A stretch of 64,000 nucleotides of DNA. Source: Aerococcaceae bacterium NML190073. Its GTDB lineage: Bacteria; Bacillota; Bacilli; Lactobacillales; Aerococcaceae. How positions within the stretch are numbered: position 1 is the stretch's first letter; each line of letters starts with the position of its first letter. The notes beneath the pieces were generated by a model. The model searched no databases, was not told where the DNA came from, and saw only the letters and a program-made list of their open reading frames with translations. The stretch covers positions 124,001-188,000 of the forward strand of contig JAMXJH010000002.1 in assembly GCA_026131555.1 (NCBI GenBank), read 5' to 3'. Shown one piece after another: positions 35,392-43,582 of the stretch. The translations under genes and the position numbers were made by a program.

Positions 35392-35604
35392 ATGTCAAAA
35401 GAAAAAGTAGAATCTAAATTAGACCAAGTATCAGGTAAAGTGAAAGAAGTAGCAGGTCAAGTAACAGGCGACAAACATTTAGAAGCAGAAGGTAAATCAG
35501 AAGGCTTATTAGGCAAAGTGAAAGAAGTAGCGGCTGACGTGAAAGATGCCGTAGCCGGTGCAGTAGAAGGTGCGAAGAACGCCTTGGACAAGGACAACAA
35601 ATAA
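35392..35604 (+). CDS. CsbD-family stress protein
   Basis: This 70-residue, highly charged, lysine/glutamate/alanine-rich helical protein has the CsbD pattern (KVESKLDQVSGKVKEVAGQVTGDKHLEAEGKSE). It then continues with repeated K.VA.DVKDAV.GAV. heptad-like segments. The family is small, soluble and often stress-induced; biochemical role is unknown. It is followed 30 bases later by a membrane protein gene with no terminator between. AGGAGG precedes the ATG. Confidence 0.85.
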   Translation: MSKEKVESKLDQVSGKVKEVAGQVTGDKHLEAEGKSEGLLGKVKEVAADVKDAVAGAVEGAKNALDKDNK

Positions 35605-35634
35605 GAACAGACACCCCATACAGGAGGATATAAA

Positions 35635-36681
35635 GTGAAGAAAAGAAGAACATTCAAGCATTATTTAGTAGACGGAATGGATAGCAAGCAAGTAGGTAAC
35701 AACATTTCTTGGAGCAGTGTCTTGGCAGGTGTCGTAACATTCATCGCGTTAAGCGTACTCTTCTCATTAGTGAGCGCTTCAATCGGCTTAGGCGTAACGG
35801 ATTTAACAGCGAATAATCCATTAGCCGGTGTCGGTACAGGAATGATTGTGTGGACAATCGTTTCGTTCGTTCTCTCATTGGCAGCAGCCGGTTTCGTAGC
35901 AGGATTGTCAGCGAACAGAGCCGGTGTCGTACACGGCTTCTTGACATGGGCAGTTAGTTTAGTGGTCATTATCTTTATCGCAACTTCGACAGTTTCTTCT
36001 GTATTCGGCACGATTGGCTCATTATTAGGGCATACAGGCAATGCAGTCGGTAATGTTGTCGGCAATACCACTCAAGTAGCAGCAACGCTCACACAAGACG
36101 CTTTCGACAATATCTCACAACAAGTCAGCATTGACACGGAGAACTTGGATAAGGTAGTTGTTGAAGCCTTGGAAAAAACAGAGATTGAACAATTACAGCC
36201 AAACTACTTACAAGCACAGTTGGATGCAACGATTGCAGACGTGAAAGATGCGGGACATCGTGTGATTGTTCAAGGTGAAGATATTCAAGTCGTGACCGAA
36301 GAGGTGTTACAAAACGTTGAAACACGTCTAACCTCTATCGGCGAAAGTCTTGACGAAGAAACATTGAAAGCTGAAATTGCCAAGAATACAGATTTAACAG
36401 CGACAGAAGTCGATAAGGCAGTCGCAAACATCAAATCAGCTTACGAAACAACACAAACAGAAGCGAAACGCTTATTAAACCAAGCAAAAATGAATATCGA
36501 AACATTGCGTGTTCAAGCAGAAGCTGCTCTAGCGGAAAGCATTCAAACGACAAACGACGTAATGAACGCAACTGCGAAATATTCATTGGTAGCATTCTTC
36601 GGTTTAGTGTTGGCAGCGGTAGTAGCTTCATCTGCAGGCTATTATGGGTCTAAAGTCGGCGAAGTAGGACATAACTTGTAA
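35635..36681 (+). CDS. Membrane protein with long helical cytoplasmic or external segment
   Basis: This 348-residue protein starts with GTG (behind CAGGAGGATAT). Three N-terminal hydrophobic segments (about 24-48, 67-92, 98-120) are followed by some 190 residues predicted to be helical and rich in A, E, T, Q, D (about 130-320), and one C-terminal membrane helix (about 321-340, ending AGYYGSKVGEVGHNL). No enzyme motif is visible. Placement right after the CsbD-type protein suggests a joint envelope-stress role, which is inference only. Confidence 0.6.
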   Translation: MKKRRTFKHYLVDGMDSKQVGNNISWSSVLAGVVTFIALSVLFSLVSASIGLGVTDLTANNPLAGVGTGMIVWTIVSFVLSLAAAGFVAGLSANRAGVVHGFLTWAVSLVVIIFIATSTVSSVFGTIGSLLGHTGNAVGNVVGNTTQVAATLTQDAFDNISQQVSIDTENLDKVVVEALEKTEIEQLQPNYLQAQLDATIADVKDAGHRVIVQGEDIQVVTEEVLQNVETRLTSIGESLDEETLKAEIAKNTDLTATEVDKAVANIKSAYETTQTEAKRLLNQAKMNIETLRVQAEAALAESIQTTNDVMNATAKYSLVAFFGLVLAAVVASSAGYYGSKVGEVGHNL

Positions 36682-36707
36682 TATTCACTTCAGAAAGCAT
36701 CGAAACA

Positions 36708-36739
36708 GAACTGAAAGACTGGTCTTTCAGTTCTTTTTT
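36708..36739 (+). terminator. Terminator of the CsbD/membrane protein unit
   Basis: Perfect 12-bp stem GAACTGAAAGAC/GTCTTTCAGTTC followed by T6. Confidence 0.9.
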
Positions 36740-36779
36740 AGTAGGAAGTATAAAGTGCTTCTCGGCAATGCGTTGATGT

Positions 36780-37125
36780 ACATATTTCCCGCTACTTGCG
36801 GGGCGCTGGTACACCGATGAATTTACTTCCCGCTGTCTGCGGGGCATTGGAGCACCGGTGTATTTGTTTCCCGCTGCTTGCGGGGCGTTGGAGCACTGGT
36901 GTATTTGTTTCCCGCTGCTTGCGGGGCGTTGGAGCATCGATGTATTTGCTTCCCGCTGCTTGCGGGGCGCTGGAGCATCGATGTATTTGCTTCCCGCTGT
37001 CTGCGGGGTATTGGAGCACCGGTGTATTTGTTTCCCGCTGTCAGCGGGGCGCTGGAACACAGATGTATTTGTTTCCCGCTGTCAGCGGGGCGCTGGAACA
37101 CCGATGTATTTGTTTCCCACAACTT
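36780..37125. repeat. 41-bp GC-rich minisatellite, eight units
   Basis: Units starting at CCCGC positions 36788, 36829, 36870, 36911, 36952, 36993, 37034 and 37075 repeat at exactly 41 bp, with a decayed ninth at 37116. Each unit has a hairpin CCCGC-5 nt-GCGGG, then GG.GC.(T)TGGAGCA or variant, then an 8-base element (CACCGGTG or CATCGATG in four units), then TATTTG. Because 41 is not a multiple of 3, all frames stay open on both strands, producing spurious frames. It is much more GC-rich than the flanks. It lies between a terminator and the T-box leader, with no gene. Confidence 0.9.
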
Positions 37126-37205
37126 ATGGCGCATAGGCGCCGCGAGATATTCGCTCGGCGGAGGATTATTTTTTTAACAAATTCTCATTTTTTTCAAATA
37201 AAGTG

Positions 37206-37234
37206 TTGACAGGGGAGAAAAGATAGGTTAATCT
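37206..37234 (+). promoter_or_regulatory. Promoter of the met transporter operon
   Basis: Consensus TTGACA (37206-37211), 17 bp, TAATCT (37229-37234), just upstream of the first T-box. Confidence 0.75.
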
Positions 37235-37236
37235 TA

Positions 37237-37519
37237 GTCCATAACAAATAGCGAAACCGTTGAACAAGAAAGTAATCTTGGATTCTTCTTAGAGAGGCTC
37301 TGGTTGGTGGAAAGAGTCAAGTATGACAAGGTGAAGATGGCTTGGAAGGTTAGGATGTCGATAAGTAGGCATTCTCGGAGAACTCTACCGTTACAAGGAG
37401 TGCCGATTTCGTACGATTAGAACGAGCTCGGGCAGAGGGAAGTCATAGACTTCTGAACAAAAGGTGGTAACACGATCATTCGTCCTTTTACTAGCAGTGC
37501 TGGTGAGAGGGCGTTTTTT
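37237..37519 (+). promoter_or_regulatory. T-box leader 1 (Met specifier)
   Basis: The T-box AAGGTGGTAACACG lies at 37461-37474. Stem I contains AGAGAG and GGTTGGTGGAA elements, and ATG in GAAGATGG (37337-37339) is the likely specifier for tRNA-Met. The terminator has CGTCCT/AGGGCG and ACTAGCA/TGCTGGT arms followed by T6 (37514-37519). Uncharged tRNA would pair with the T-box bulge and permit readthrough. Confidence 0.85.
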
Positions 37520-37544
37520 GTTAGAATTGAATAGTATGAACGAT

Positions 37545-37820
37545 GATTAGGTAAGTAGAATTTGGATACTTTATTAGAGAGCTTCGGTAGCTGAAAAGAA
37601 GCAAGCAATCGAATTTGAAGATGGCCTAGGAGTGAATTGTTTCGAGCGATGCAAGATTTCATCGTAAGGTGACAACGTGGCGAGCGTTAATCGCAAGAGT
37701 GCATTCAAGCACTCGCAGAGGAATTATACGCGAGTATAATTCGAACATGAGGTGGTAACACGTTAACAGGACGTCCTCAAACATCATTGGCTTAACGGCA
37801 TGGTGTTTGAGGACTTTTTT
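37545..37820 (+). promoter_or_regulatory. T-box leader 2 (Met specifier)
   Basis: A second complete T-box follows the first terminator: T-box GAGGTGGTAACACG at 37749-37762, likely specifier ATG at 37621-37623 in the same GAAGATGGC context, and a terminator, GTCCTCAAACA/TGTTTGAGGAC (37773-37814), with T6. No promoter is seen between the two, so they act in series. Confidence 0.87.
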
Positions 37821-37849
37821 GTACAAAAAAGAAAAAGGGGAACAAAGAG

Positions 37850-38887
37850 ATGATTGATTTAAGAAATATTGATGTGGCGTTCCAACAGAAAGGAACAACG
37901 GTGCAGGCGGTGCGCAATGTAAGCTTGCGCGTGGATAAGGGTGATGTGTATGGCATCGTCGGCTATTCCGGTGCAGGCAAGAGTACGTTGGTGCGGGTCA
38001 TCAACTTGTTGCAACGTCCGACGGGCGGTGAGGTGCGGGTGAACGGGATTGACTTGTTGCGATTGAGTGACAAGGAGTTGCGTGAGAAACGCAAATCAAT
38101 CGGCATGATCTTCCAACATTTCAACTTGATGAACAGCCGCAATGTCTTCGAGAATGTCGAATTTCCGTTGAAGTATTCAGGCAAATCTAAGGAAGAACGC
38201 CGTCAGAAAGTGGAGGAATTATTGGACCTAGTTGGGATTGGCGATAAGGCGCAAGCGTATCCGAGCCAATTATCCGGTGGGCAGAAGCAACGTGTTGCGA
38301 TTGCTCGGGCATTGGCGAGTAATCCGGAAATTCTATTGTGCGATGAAGCGACGAGCGCTTTGGATCCGAAGACTACCTTGCAAATACTGGCTTTGCTGAA
38401 AGAATTGAATCGCAAGCTGGGGTTAACGATTGTGTTGATTACGCATGAAATGCAAGTTGTCAAAGAGATTTGCAACAAAGTGGCAGTCATGGAGAACGGA
38501 GAAATTATTGAATCAGGCAGTGTGGTCAGTATCTTTAGCCAACCGGAACGCGAGTTAACGCGTGATTTCATCCGAACGGCAACACACATCGACCAGGCGC
38601 TCGATACGCTGTTAAGTAATCCGAAATTCTCAACCTTGAAGCCGGATGAAGTGATGGTTGAATTGTCGTATATCGGCGATGAAACGGACAAACCGTTGAT
38701 TGCCAGCTTATATAGCACGTATCAAGTAACCGCGAACATTCTTTACGGGAATGCGGAGATTATTGACGGCGTGCCGCTCGGGCACTTGATTGTGACGCTT
38801 TCCGGCGAAGCTTCACAAAGAGAGGCGGCATTGGCATACATTCAGTCGCACGGCGTACGGGCGACGATTTTGAAAGAATATTGTTAG
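37850..38887 (+). CDS. metN: Methionine ABC transporter ATP-binding protein
   Basis: This 345-residue ATPase of the MetNIQ importer has Walker [10 protein letters not shown] at 38-46, the signature LSGGQKQR near 140, Walker [14 protein letters not shown] near 160-170 and a C-terminal NIL domain (about 265-345), which in E. coli MetN binds methionine and inhibits transport when the cell is replete. It is the first gene behind two T-boxes. AAAGGGGAACAAAG precedes the ATG. The downstream permease starts 14 bases later. Confidence 0.94.
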   Translation: MIDLRNIDVAFQQKGTTVQAVRNVSLRVDKGDVYGIVGYSGAGKSTLVRVINLLQRPTGGEVRVNGIDLLRLSDKELREKRKSIGMIFQHFNLMNSRNVFENVEFPLKYSGKSKEERRQKVEELLDLVGIGDKAQAYPSQLSGGQKQRVAIARALASNPEILLCDEATSALDPKTTLQILALLKELNRKLGLTIVLITHEMQVVKEICNKVAVMENGEIIESGSVVSIFSQPERELTRDFIRTATHIDQALDTLLSNPKFSTLKPDEVMVELSYIGDETDKPLIASLYSTYQVTANILYGNAEIIDGVPLGHLIVTLSGEASQREAALAYIQSHGVRATILKEYC

Positions 38888-38900
38888 GAGGGCTTGGAAG

Positions 38901-39581
38901 ATGCAACAATTATTAGAACAGTATTTACCGAACGTAACCCCAATTTGGGAAGATGTTGTGGAGGCGACCTTGCAGACATTATACATGTCATTCTGGACGT
39001 CTTTATGGGCAGGGATTGGCGGAATCTTCTTCGGTGTCATTCTTGTCAGCACGCGCCGAGGCGGTATTTTACAAAATACGCTCCTCTATCAAGTGTTGGA
39101 TAAGGCAGTCAATATTGCCCGCTCCATTCCGTTCATTATCTTGTTGGCGTTGCTCGCTCCGACAACTCGCTTTATTGTCGGCACGACGATTGGCGAGAAA
39201 GCGGCGTTGGTACCACTCGTGATTGCAGTGATTCCGTTTTTTGCCCGTCAGATTGAGAATGCACTGTTGGAAGTCAATCCCGGTGTCATTGAGGCGGCAC
39301 AGGCGATGGGTACGAGCCCGATAGGCATTATCTTCCGAGTGTACTTGCTGGAAGGTTTACCCGGCATTGTTCGGGTGTCGGCATTGACGGTTATCAATGT
39401 CATCGGCTTAACTGCCATGGCAGGTGCGGTCGGCGCAGGTGGACTTGGGAATTTGGCGATTTCGAGAGGGTACAATCGTTTCCAAACCGATGTGACCATT
39501 GTGTCAACGCTCTTGATTCTAGTTCTCGTCTTTATCAGCCAGTTCATCAGCAATCGTATCGTTAAGAAAATTACTCACTAA
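38901..39581 (+). CDS. metI: Methionine ABC transporter permease
   Basis: This 226-residue permease has five to six membrane helices. The EAA coupling motif ...VIEAAQAMGTSPIGIIFRVYLLEGLPGI (about 133-160) contacts MetN. The N-terminal WEDVVEATLQTLYMSFWTSLWAGIGG is typical of MetI/MetP. AGGAGGGCTTGGAAG precedes the ATG. It ends 129 bases before metQ, a gap containing a TGTGA-N6-TCACA palindrome and a TATACT. Confidence 0.93.
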   Translation: MQQLLEQYLPNVTPIWEDVVEATLQTLYMSFWTSLWAGIGGIFFGVILVSTRRGGILQNTLLYQVLDKAVNIARSIPFIILLALLAPTTRFIVGTTIGEKAALVPLVIAVIPFFARQIENALLEVNPGVIEAAQAMGTSPIGIIFRVYLLEGLPGIVRVSALTVINVIGLTAMAGAVGAGGLGNLAISRGYNRFQTDVTIVSTLLILVLVFISQFISNRIVKKITH

Positions 39582-39633
39582 TCAATCAGACAGGAGCGAG
39601 GAAGTATGGGGTTATTATGGGAAAGGAAGCGAA

Positions 39634-39649
39634 TGTGACGCAGGTCACA
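39634..39649 (+). promoter_or_regulatory. CRP/FNR-type palindrome upstream of metQ
   Basis: TGTGA-CGCAGG-TCACA is a perfect 5-6-5 match to the consensus site of CRP/FNR-family regulators (in Gram-positives, ArcR/Flp type). TATACT at 39673-39678 is a possible -10 downstream. It could equally be a small RNA hairpin between metI and metQ. Confidence 0.4.
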
Positions 39650-39710
39650 GCGGATTGAGGATTGAATTAAATTATACTAATACACACTTAAATTTCAGGA
39701 GGAAACCAAT

Positions 39711-40547
39711 ATGAAAAAATTATTCAGAACATTATTAGCAACAGCAGCATTAGTCGTAGGAGGCAGTTCATTAGCAACACCATTCGTAACACAAGCAGCA
39801 GAACCGGTAAAGGTGAAACTCGGGTTGACCGGCGATGACACACGCGTATGGGACAATGTGAAAGAGCGCCTAGCCAAAGAAGGTATCGAAATCGAATACG
39901 TGAAGTTTACAGATTACAGCCAACCGAACGCGGCATTGGCAGACGGTTCGATTGACTTGAACGCGTTTCAGCATCAGATTTTCTTAGACAGCTACAATGC
40001 CGAGCATAAGACGGACATCGTATCGATTGGAAATACAGTGAACGCCCCTCTAGGTATCTATTCAGACAAAATCAAAGATGTGAAAGACCTTAAAGAAGGA
40101 GCAAAGATTGCCATTCCGAATGACCCGACCAACGGGGGACGTGCCTTGCGTTTATTGCAGTCAGCTGGTTTAATTAAGGTAGACGAATCGAAAGGATACA
40201 AACCGACCGTTTCTGACATCACGGAAAATAAATTGAAATTGGACATTCAAGAATTGGATGCCTCACAAACAGCAAGAGCGTTACTGGATGTGGATGTCGC
40301 AATCATCAACAGCGGTGTAGCCGTAGATGCAGGTTTCTTGCCAACTAAGGATGCGATTTTCTTAGAGCCGGTTGACGATAAGTCGAAGCCGTATGTGAAC
40401 GTCATCGCCGTTCGCAAAGAAGATGAGCAGAACGATATTTACCAGAAGATTGTAGATTTCTACCAAACGGATGAAACGAAGAAAGTTATCGAAGAAGTTT
40501 CCAAAGGCTCACACATTCCGGCATGGGAAACATTCGGACGGAAGTAA
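39711..40547 (+). CDS. metQ: Methionine-binding protein MetQ (first copy)
   Basis: This 278-residue NlpA/MetQ-family binding protein of the methionine importer has a signal peptide of about 29 residues ending TQAAEP; no cysteine is present, so it is not an obvious lipoprotein. Family motifs are VKLGLTGDDTRVWDNVKERL, DYSQPNAALADGSIDLNAFQHQIFLDSY (ligand pocket), NAPLGIYSDKI, IAIPNDPTNGGRALRLLQ and DASQTARALLDVDVAIIN. CAGGAGG precedes the ATG. It is a paralogue of the gene at 41840-42673. Confidence 0.92.
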   Translation: MKKLFRTLLATAALVVGGSSLATPFVTQAAEPVKVKLGLTGDDTRVWDNVKERLAKEGIEIEYVKFTDYSQPNAALADGSIDLNAFQHQIFLDSYNAEHKTDIVSIGNTVNAPLGIYSDKIKDVKDLKEGAKIAIPNDPTNGGRALRLLQSAGLIKVDESKGYKPTVSDITENKLKLDIQELDASQTARALLDVDVAIINSGVAVDAGFLPTKDAIFLEPVDDKSKPYVNVIAVRKEDEQNDIYQKIVDFYQTDETKKVIEEVSKGSHIPAWETFGRK

Positions 40548-40629
40548 AGCATTATAAACCCTTATTGTAGAGGGCAACTGTGCAAGCTTTTCCTCAGATA
40601 AAGGAATAATAATCAAAAGGAGGTCCTCT

Positions 40630-41826
40630 ATGACAGAACAATATATTAACAGTATTCAAACAGCGATTAAGAAACGATTGGCAACTTATCAGGCATTAGC
40701 GCTGGATATCCACGACCATCCGGAAGTCAGCAACTATGAATTTCATGCGATGGCAGTATTGTCGCAGCAGTTGGAGAAAGAAGGGTTCGCAGTCGAGCGA
40801 GATGTGGCAGGGCATCGCACTGGCTTCGATGCACGTTACAAATCTAATAAGCCGGGGCCGACTTTTGCTTTCTTGGCTGAATATGACGCATTAGCCGGCA
40901 TTGGACATGCTTGCGGACACAATTTGTTCGGCAATTACTCCTTACTTGCTGCTGCCGCTCTCAAACAAGTCGTCGATCAATTGGGTGGTGAACTTCGAGT
41001 TTACGGGACACCGGGCGAAGAAGGTGGTGAGAACGGGTCAGCGAAAGGAAGTTTCGTTCGAGAAGGCTATTTCGACGATGTGGATTTCGCCCTTTGTGCG
41101 CATCCCGGTTATCGTTACACGCCAACGCTTGAATATTTAGCGAATGATCCTGTGGACATTAAGTTTTATGGACGTGCCTCACACGCTGCCGGAGCACCGG
41201 AGGACGGAATCAACGCTCTGGAAGCTGTGATTCAAGTGTATAACAGTATCAACGCCTTGCGTTTGCATTTACCGAAGGATGTTAATATTCACGGCATCAT
41301 CACGCACGGTGGCGAAGCTGCCAATGTTATACCTGAATTTGCTTCTGCACGGTTCTACTTGCGTGCCGCAAACCGCCAAACACTCAACACCGTTTATCAG
41401 AAAGTCGAGAATATTGTGAAAGCTGCTGCTCTAGCAACAGGTTGCACATACGAATTCGGACTCTTCCAAAATGCGGTCGACAACGTCATCCCGACACCGC
41501 TGTTTGACGAAGTTTTTTTCCGTCAAGTCGAAGCTATCGGAATTCCGGAGGCAGAAATTGAACGTCAAGTGCGGAACTCATTGGGGTCATCTGATGTCGG
41601 GAACGTCAGTCAAGTGATTCCAACCATTCAGCCAACTGTATCGATTTCCGATGAATATATTGCCGGACATTCCGAGGAATTCAAAGCTGCCGCTCGCAGC
41701 CAAAAAGGACTCGATTCAATCGGAATCGTCGCCGAATTACTGGCGCGAACCGCACTCGAACTATTGTTGCAACCGAAACTATTAGACAATATCAAACAAC
41801 AACATCAACAATTGATTAAAGAATAG
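40630..41826 (+). CDS. M20-family amidohydrolase
   Basis: This 398-residue member of the M20D/AbgB-like aminoacylase group has an N-terminal metal H in DIHDHPEVS, AEYDALAGIGHACGHN (metal D/H), GTPGEEGGENGSAKG (catalytic and metal E), AHPGYRYT, a lid region with GRASHAAGAPEDGINALEA, and the C-terminal metal H (AGHSEEF). Placement between two metQ genes suggests cleavage of N-acyl-methionine or a Met-containing peptide or conjugate brought in by this importer; this is inference. AAAAGGAGGTCCT precedes the ATG. Confidence 0.88.
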   Translation: MTEQYINSIQTAIKKRLATYQALALDIHDHPEVSNYEFHAMAVLSQQLEKEGFAVERDVAGHRTGFDARYKSNKPGPTFAFLAEYDALAGIGHACGHNLFGNYSLLAAAALKQVVDQLGGELRVYGTPGEEGGENGSAKGSFVREGYFDDVDFALCAHPGYRYTPTLEYLANDPVDIKFYGRASHAAGAPEDGINALEAVIQVYNSINALRLHLPKDVNIHGIITHGGEAANVIPEFASARFYLRAANRQTLNTVYQKVENIVKAAALATGCTYEFGLFQNAVDNVIPTPLFDEVFFRQVEAIGIPEAEIERQVRNSLGSSDVGNVSQVIPTIQPTVSISDEYIAGHSEEFKAAARSQKGLDSIGIVAELLARTALELLLQPKLLDNIKQQHQQLIKE

Positions 41827-41839
41827 GAGAGAAACCATT

Positions 41840-42673
41840 ATGAAAAAATTTATTAAACAATTAAGTGTCGTATCATTAGTAGCAGGATTATTCGTCGGAG
41901 CAGGAGCTTCTGTTCATGCAGCGGAGAAAGAATTTGAAGGTAAAGTAGTTAAAGTCGGCGTCGTTGGCGAATCTGACAAAGATTTATGGAAGTACGTAGC
42001 GGAATTAGCGAAGGACAAAGAAGGCATCATCATCGAAGTAGAGAACTTGACAGATTACAACATTCCAAACCAAGCGGTACAAGACGGTTCCCTAGACTTG
42101 AATGCATTCCAACACCAAATTTTCTTAGATGAATGGAACAAAGCAAACAAAGGCGACATCGTATCAATCGGGTTCACAATCGTTGAACCGCTAGGTCTAT
42201 ATTCAGCAAAAGTTGAGAAGTTGGAAGACTTGAAAGACGGCGCGACTATCGCGATTCCGAACGACCCGTCAAACGGCGGACGTGCGTTGTTGGCTTTGGA
42301 ATTAGCCGGTTTAATCGAAGTGGACGACGCTAAAGGAATCTTGCCGACGGTTAAAGACGTGACAAAGAACGAGAAGAACTTGAAGTTTGAAGAATTAGAA
42401 GCATCACAAACAGCGCGGGCATTGCAAGATGTGGACGCTTCGATTATTAACGGGAACTATGCGGCAGATGCCGGTTTAACAGTCAAAGATGCACTGTTCG
42501 TCGACGTTGAGAACAAAGAGAAACTTAATGATGCATACAAGAACTTCATTGCAACGCGTCAAGCAGACAAAGACAACCCACTTTACAAGAAAGTAGTGGA
42601 AATTTACCAATCTGAAGAAGTCGCGAAGAAAATTGACGAAGTAACAAAAGGCAGCAAATTGCCGGTTTGGTAA
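41840..42673 (+). CDS. Methionine-binding protein MetQ (second copy)
   Basis: This 277-residue paralogue of the first MetQ shares NLTDYNIPNQAVQDGSLDLNAFQHQIFLDEW, IAIPNDPSNGGRALLALE and EASQTARALQDVDASIIN. The signal peptide ends SVHAAEK, again without a lipobox cysteine. It differs in ligand-side residues, and probably has a different preference (D-Met, Met sulfoxide or dipeptide). It is the last gene of the T-box controlled unit, with GGAGAG before the ATG and a terminator after. Confidence 0.9.
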   Translation: MKKFIKQLSVVSLVAGLFVGAGASVHAAEKEFEGKVVKVGVVGESDKDLWKYVAELAKDKEGIIIEVENLTDYNIPNQAVQDGSLDLNAFQHQIFLDEWNKANKGDIVSIGFTIVEPLGLYSAKVEKLEDLKDGATIAIPNDPSNGGRALLALELAGLIEVDDAKGILPTVKDVTKNEKNLKFEELEASQTARALQDVDASIINGNYAADAGLTVKDALFVDVENKEKLNDAYKNFIATRQADKDNPLYKKVVEIYQSEEVAKKIDEVTKGSKLPVW

Positions 42674-42692
42674 GATGATATAGTAGATTGCC

Positions 42693-42724
42693 TCCCCCTC
42701 TTCATCATGAAGAGGGGGATTTTG
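42693..42724 (+). terminator. Terminator of the met operon
   Basis: TCCCCCTCTTC/GAAGAGGGGGA perfect stem with a short loop, followed by TTTTG. Confidence 0.8.
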
Positions 42725-42787
42725 CTGTGGATTCCGATTCGCTTTTTTTGGCGAAATAGATTAAACTAGAGGAATAAGGGAGGGATT

Positions 42788-43582
42788 ATGATGAAGAAGC
42801 GAGAGAATAAATATGAAGCGAGTCCGTCACTCGATGTGAATGTGACGCCTTATGAGGCAATTACCACGGAATTTGAAGGGGACGAACAACATATCGTAAT
42901 GACGCAAGTGGAGCCGCGTTTTGTACCGGAATACAAGGCGAAGTTGCGAAGCCGAATTGTTGAGGTGCCCGAGGAAATTTATCAAGCGAGCGGGATTCGT
43001 GTATTCGGCAAACGTATTAAGTCGCTGCTGTTTTCGACGGATTTGGCGATTATTCGCAACAGCAATGCGCATTCGGTGATGGCAGTGTATCCCTTTACGC
43101 CACAAGCAGTGATTATGGAGTCCATTATTCATTGTGCTTCTGTTCCGGTTTTTGTCGGTGTAGGTGGCGGAACGACGACAGGACAGCGCAGTATCAATTT
43201 GGCATTTCAAGGCGAGCAAATGGGTGCGTACGGTGTCGTTGTTAACGCGCCGATGGCGAATGATGTCATTCGTGACATTTGCAAAAACGTGGACGTACCT
43301 GTCATTGCGACAGTTTCCAGTTTCGCTGATGATTTCGTCGGTAAGTTGGAGGCAGGAGCGGATATGTTGAATGTGTCCGGTGGCGCACGCACCGTCGAAT
43401 TAGTGAAGCATATTCGTTCAACGATTGGACCGGATGTGCCGATTATTGCGACTGGAGGACCGACCGGCGAGTCAATCAAAGCAACGATTGAAGCGGGTGC
43501 CAACGCTATTACATATACACCGCCTACTTCAGCAGAAATTTTTGCGACATTGATGCAGAAGTATCGTCATGAAGTGGAGTGA
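42788..43582 (+). CDS. TIM-barrel (beta/alpha) protein of unknown function
   Basis: This 264-residue protein has barrel motifs: VPVFVGVGGGTTTGQRS, GAYGVVVNAPMANDVIRDI, VDVPVIATVSSF, GADMLNVSGGARTVELV and VPIIATGGPTGESIKATIEAGANAITYTPP, a phosphate-binding loop pattern like aldolase-type barrels. Annotations of similar Lactobacillales proteins as 'hydrolase' are unsupported by any motif I can see. Start could be ATG 42788 or 42791 behind GGGAGG. It overlaps the NUDIX gene by 4 bases, so the two are translationally coupled. Confidence 0.7.
   Translation: MMKKRENKYEASPSLDVNVTPYEAITTEFEGDEQHIVMTQVEPRFVPEYKAKLRSRIVEVPEEIYQASGIRVFGKRIKSLLFSTDLAIIRNSNAHSVMAVYPFTPQAVIMESIIHCASVPVFVGVGGGTTTGQRSINLAFQGEQMGAYGVVVNAPMANDVIRDICKNVDVPVIATVSSFADDFVGKLEAGADMLNVSGGARTVELVKHIRSTIGPDVPIIATGGPTGESIKATIEAGANAITYTPPTSAEIFATLMQKYRHEVE

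Noticed and set aside
36780-37125. 41-bp repeats as a CRISPR array (CCCGC/GCGGG hairpins recall type I-E repeats)
   Set aside because: The sequences between hairpins are nearly identical instead of unique, and no type I cas gene is present.
36650-37209. Several overlapping repetitive reading frames on both strands (for example 36650-37060 complement and 36796-37209)
   Set aside because: They exist only because the 41-bp tandem repeat has no stop codons in any frame and its period is not a multiple of three; none has a ribosome site or a plausible protein.
39606-39638. A 10-codon frame (MGLLWERKRM) between metI and metQ
   Set aside because: The ribosome site is present but poorly spaced, and no attenuation structure is visible; kept only as context for the palindrome.
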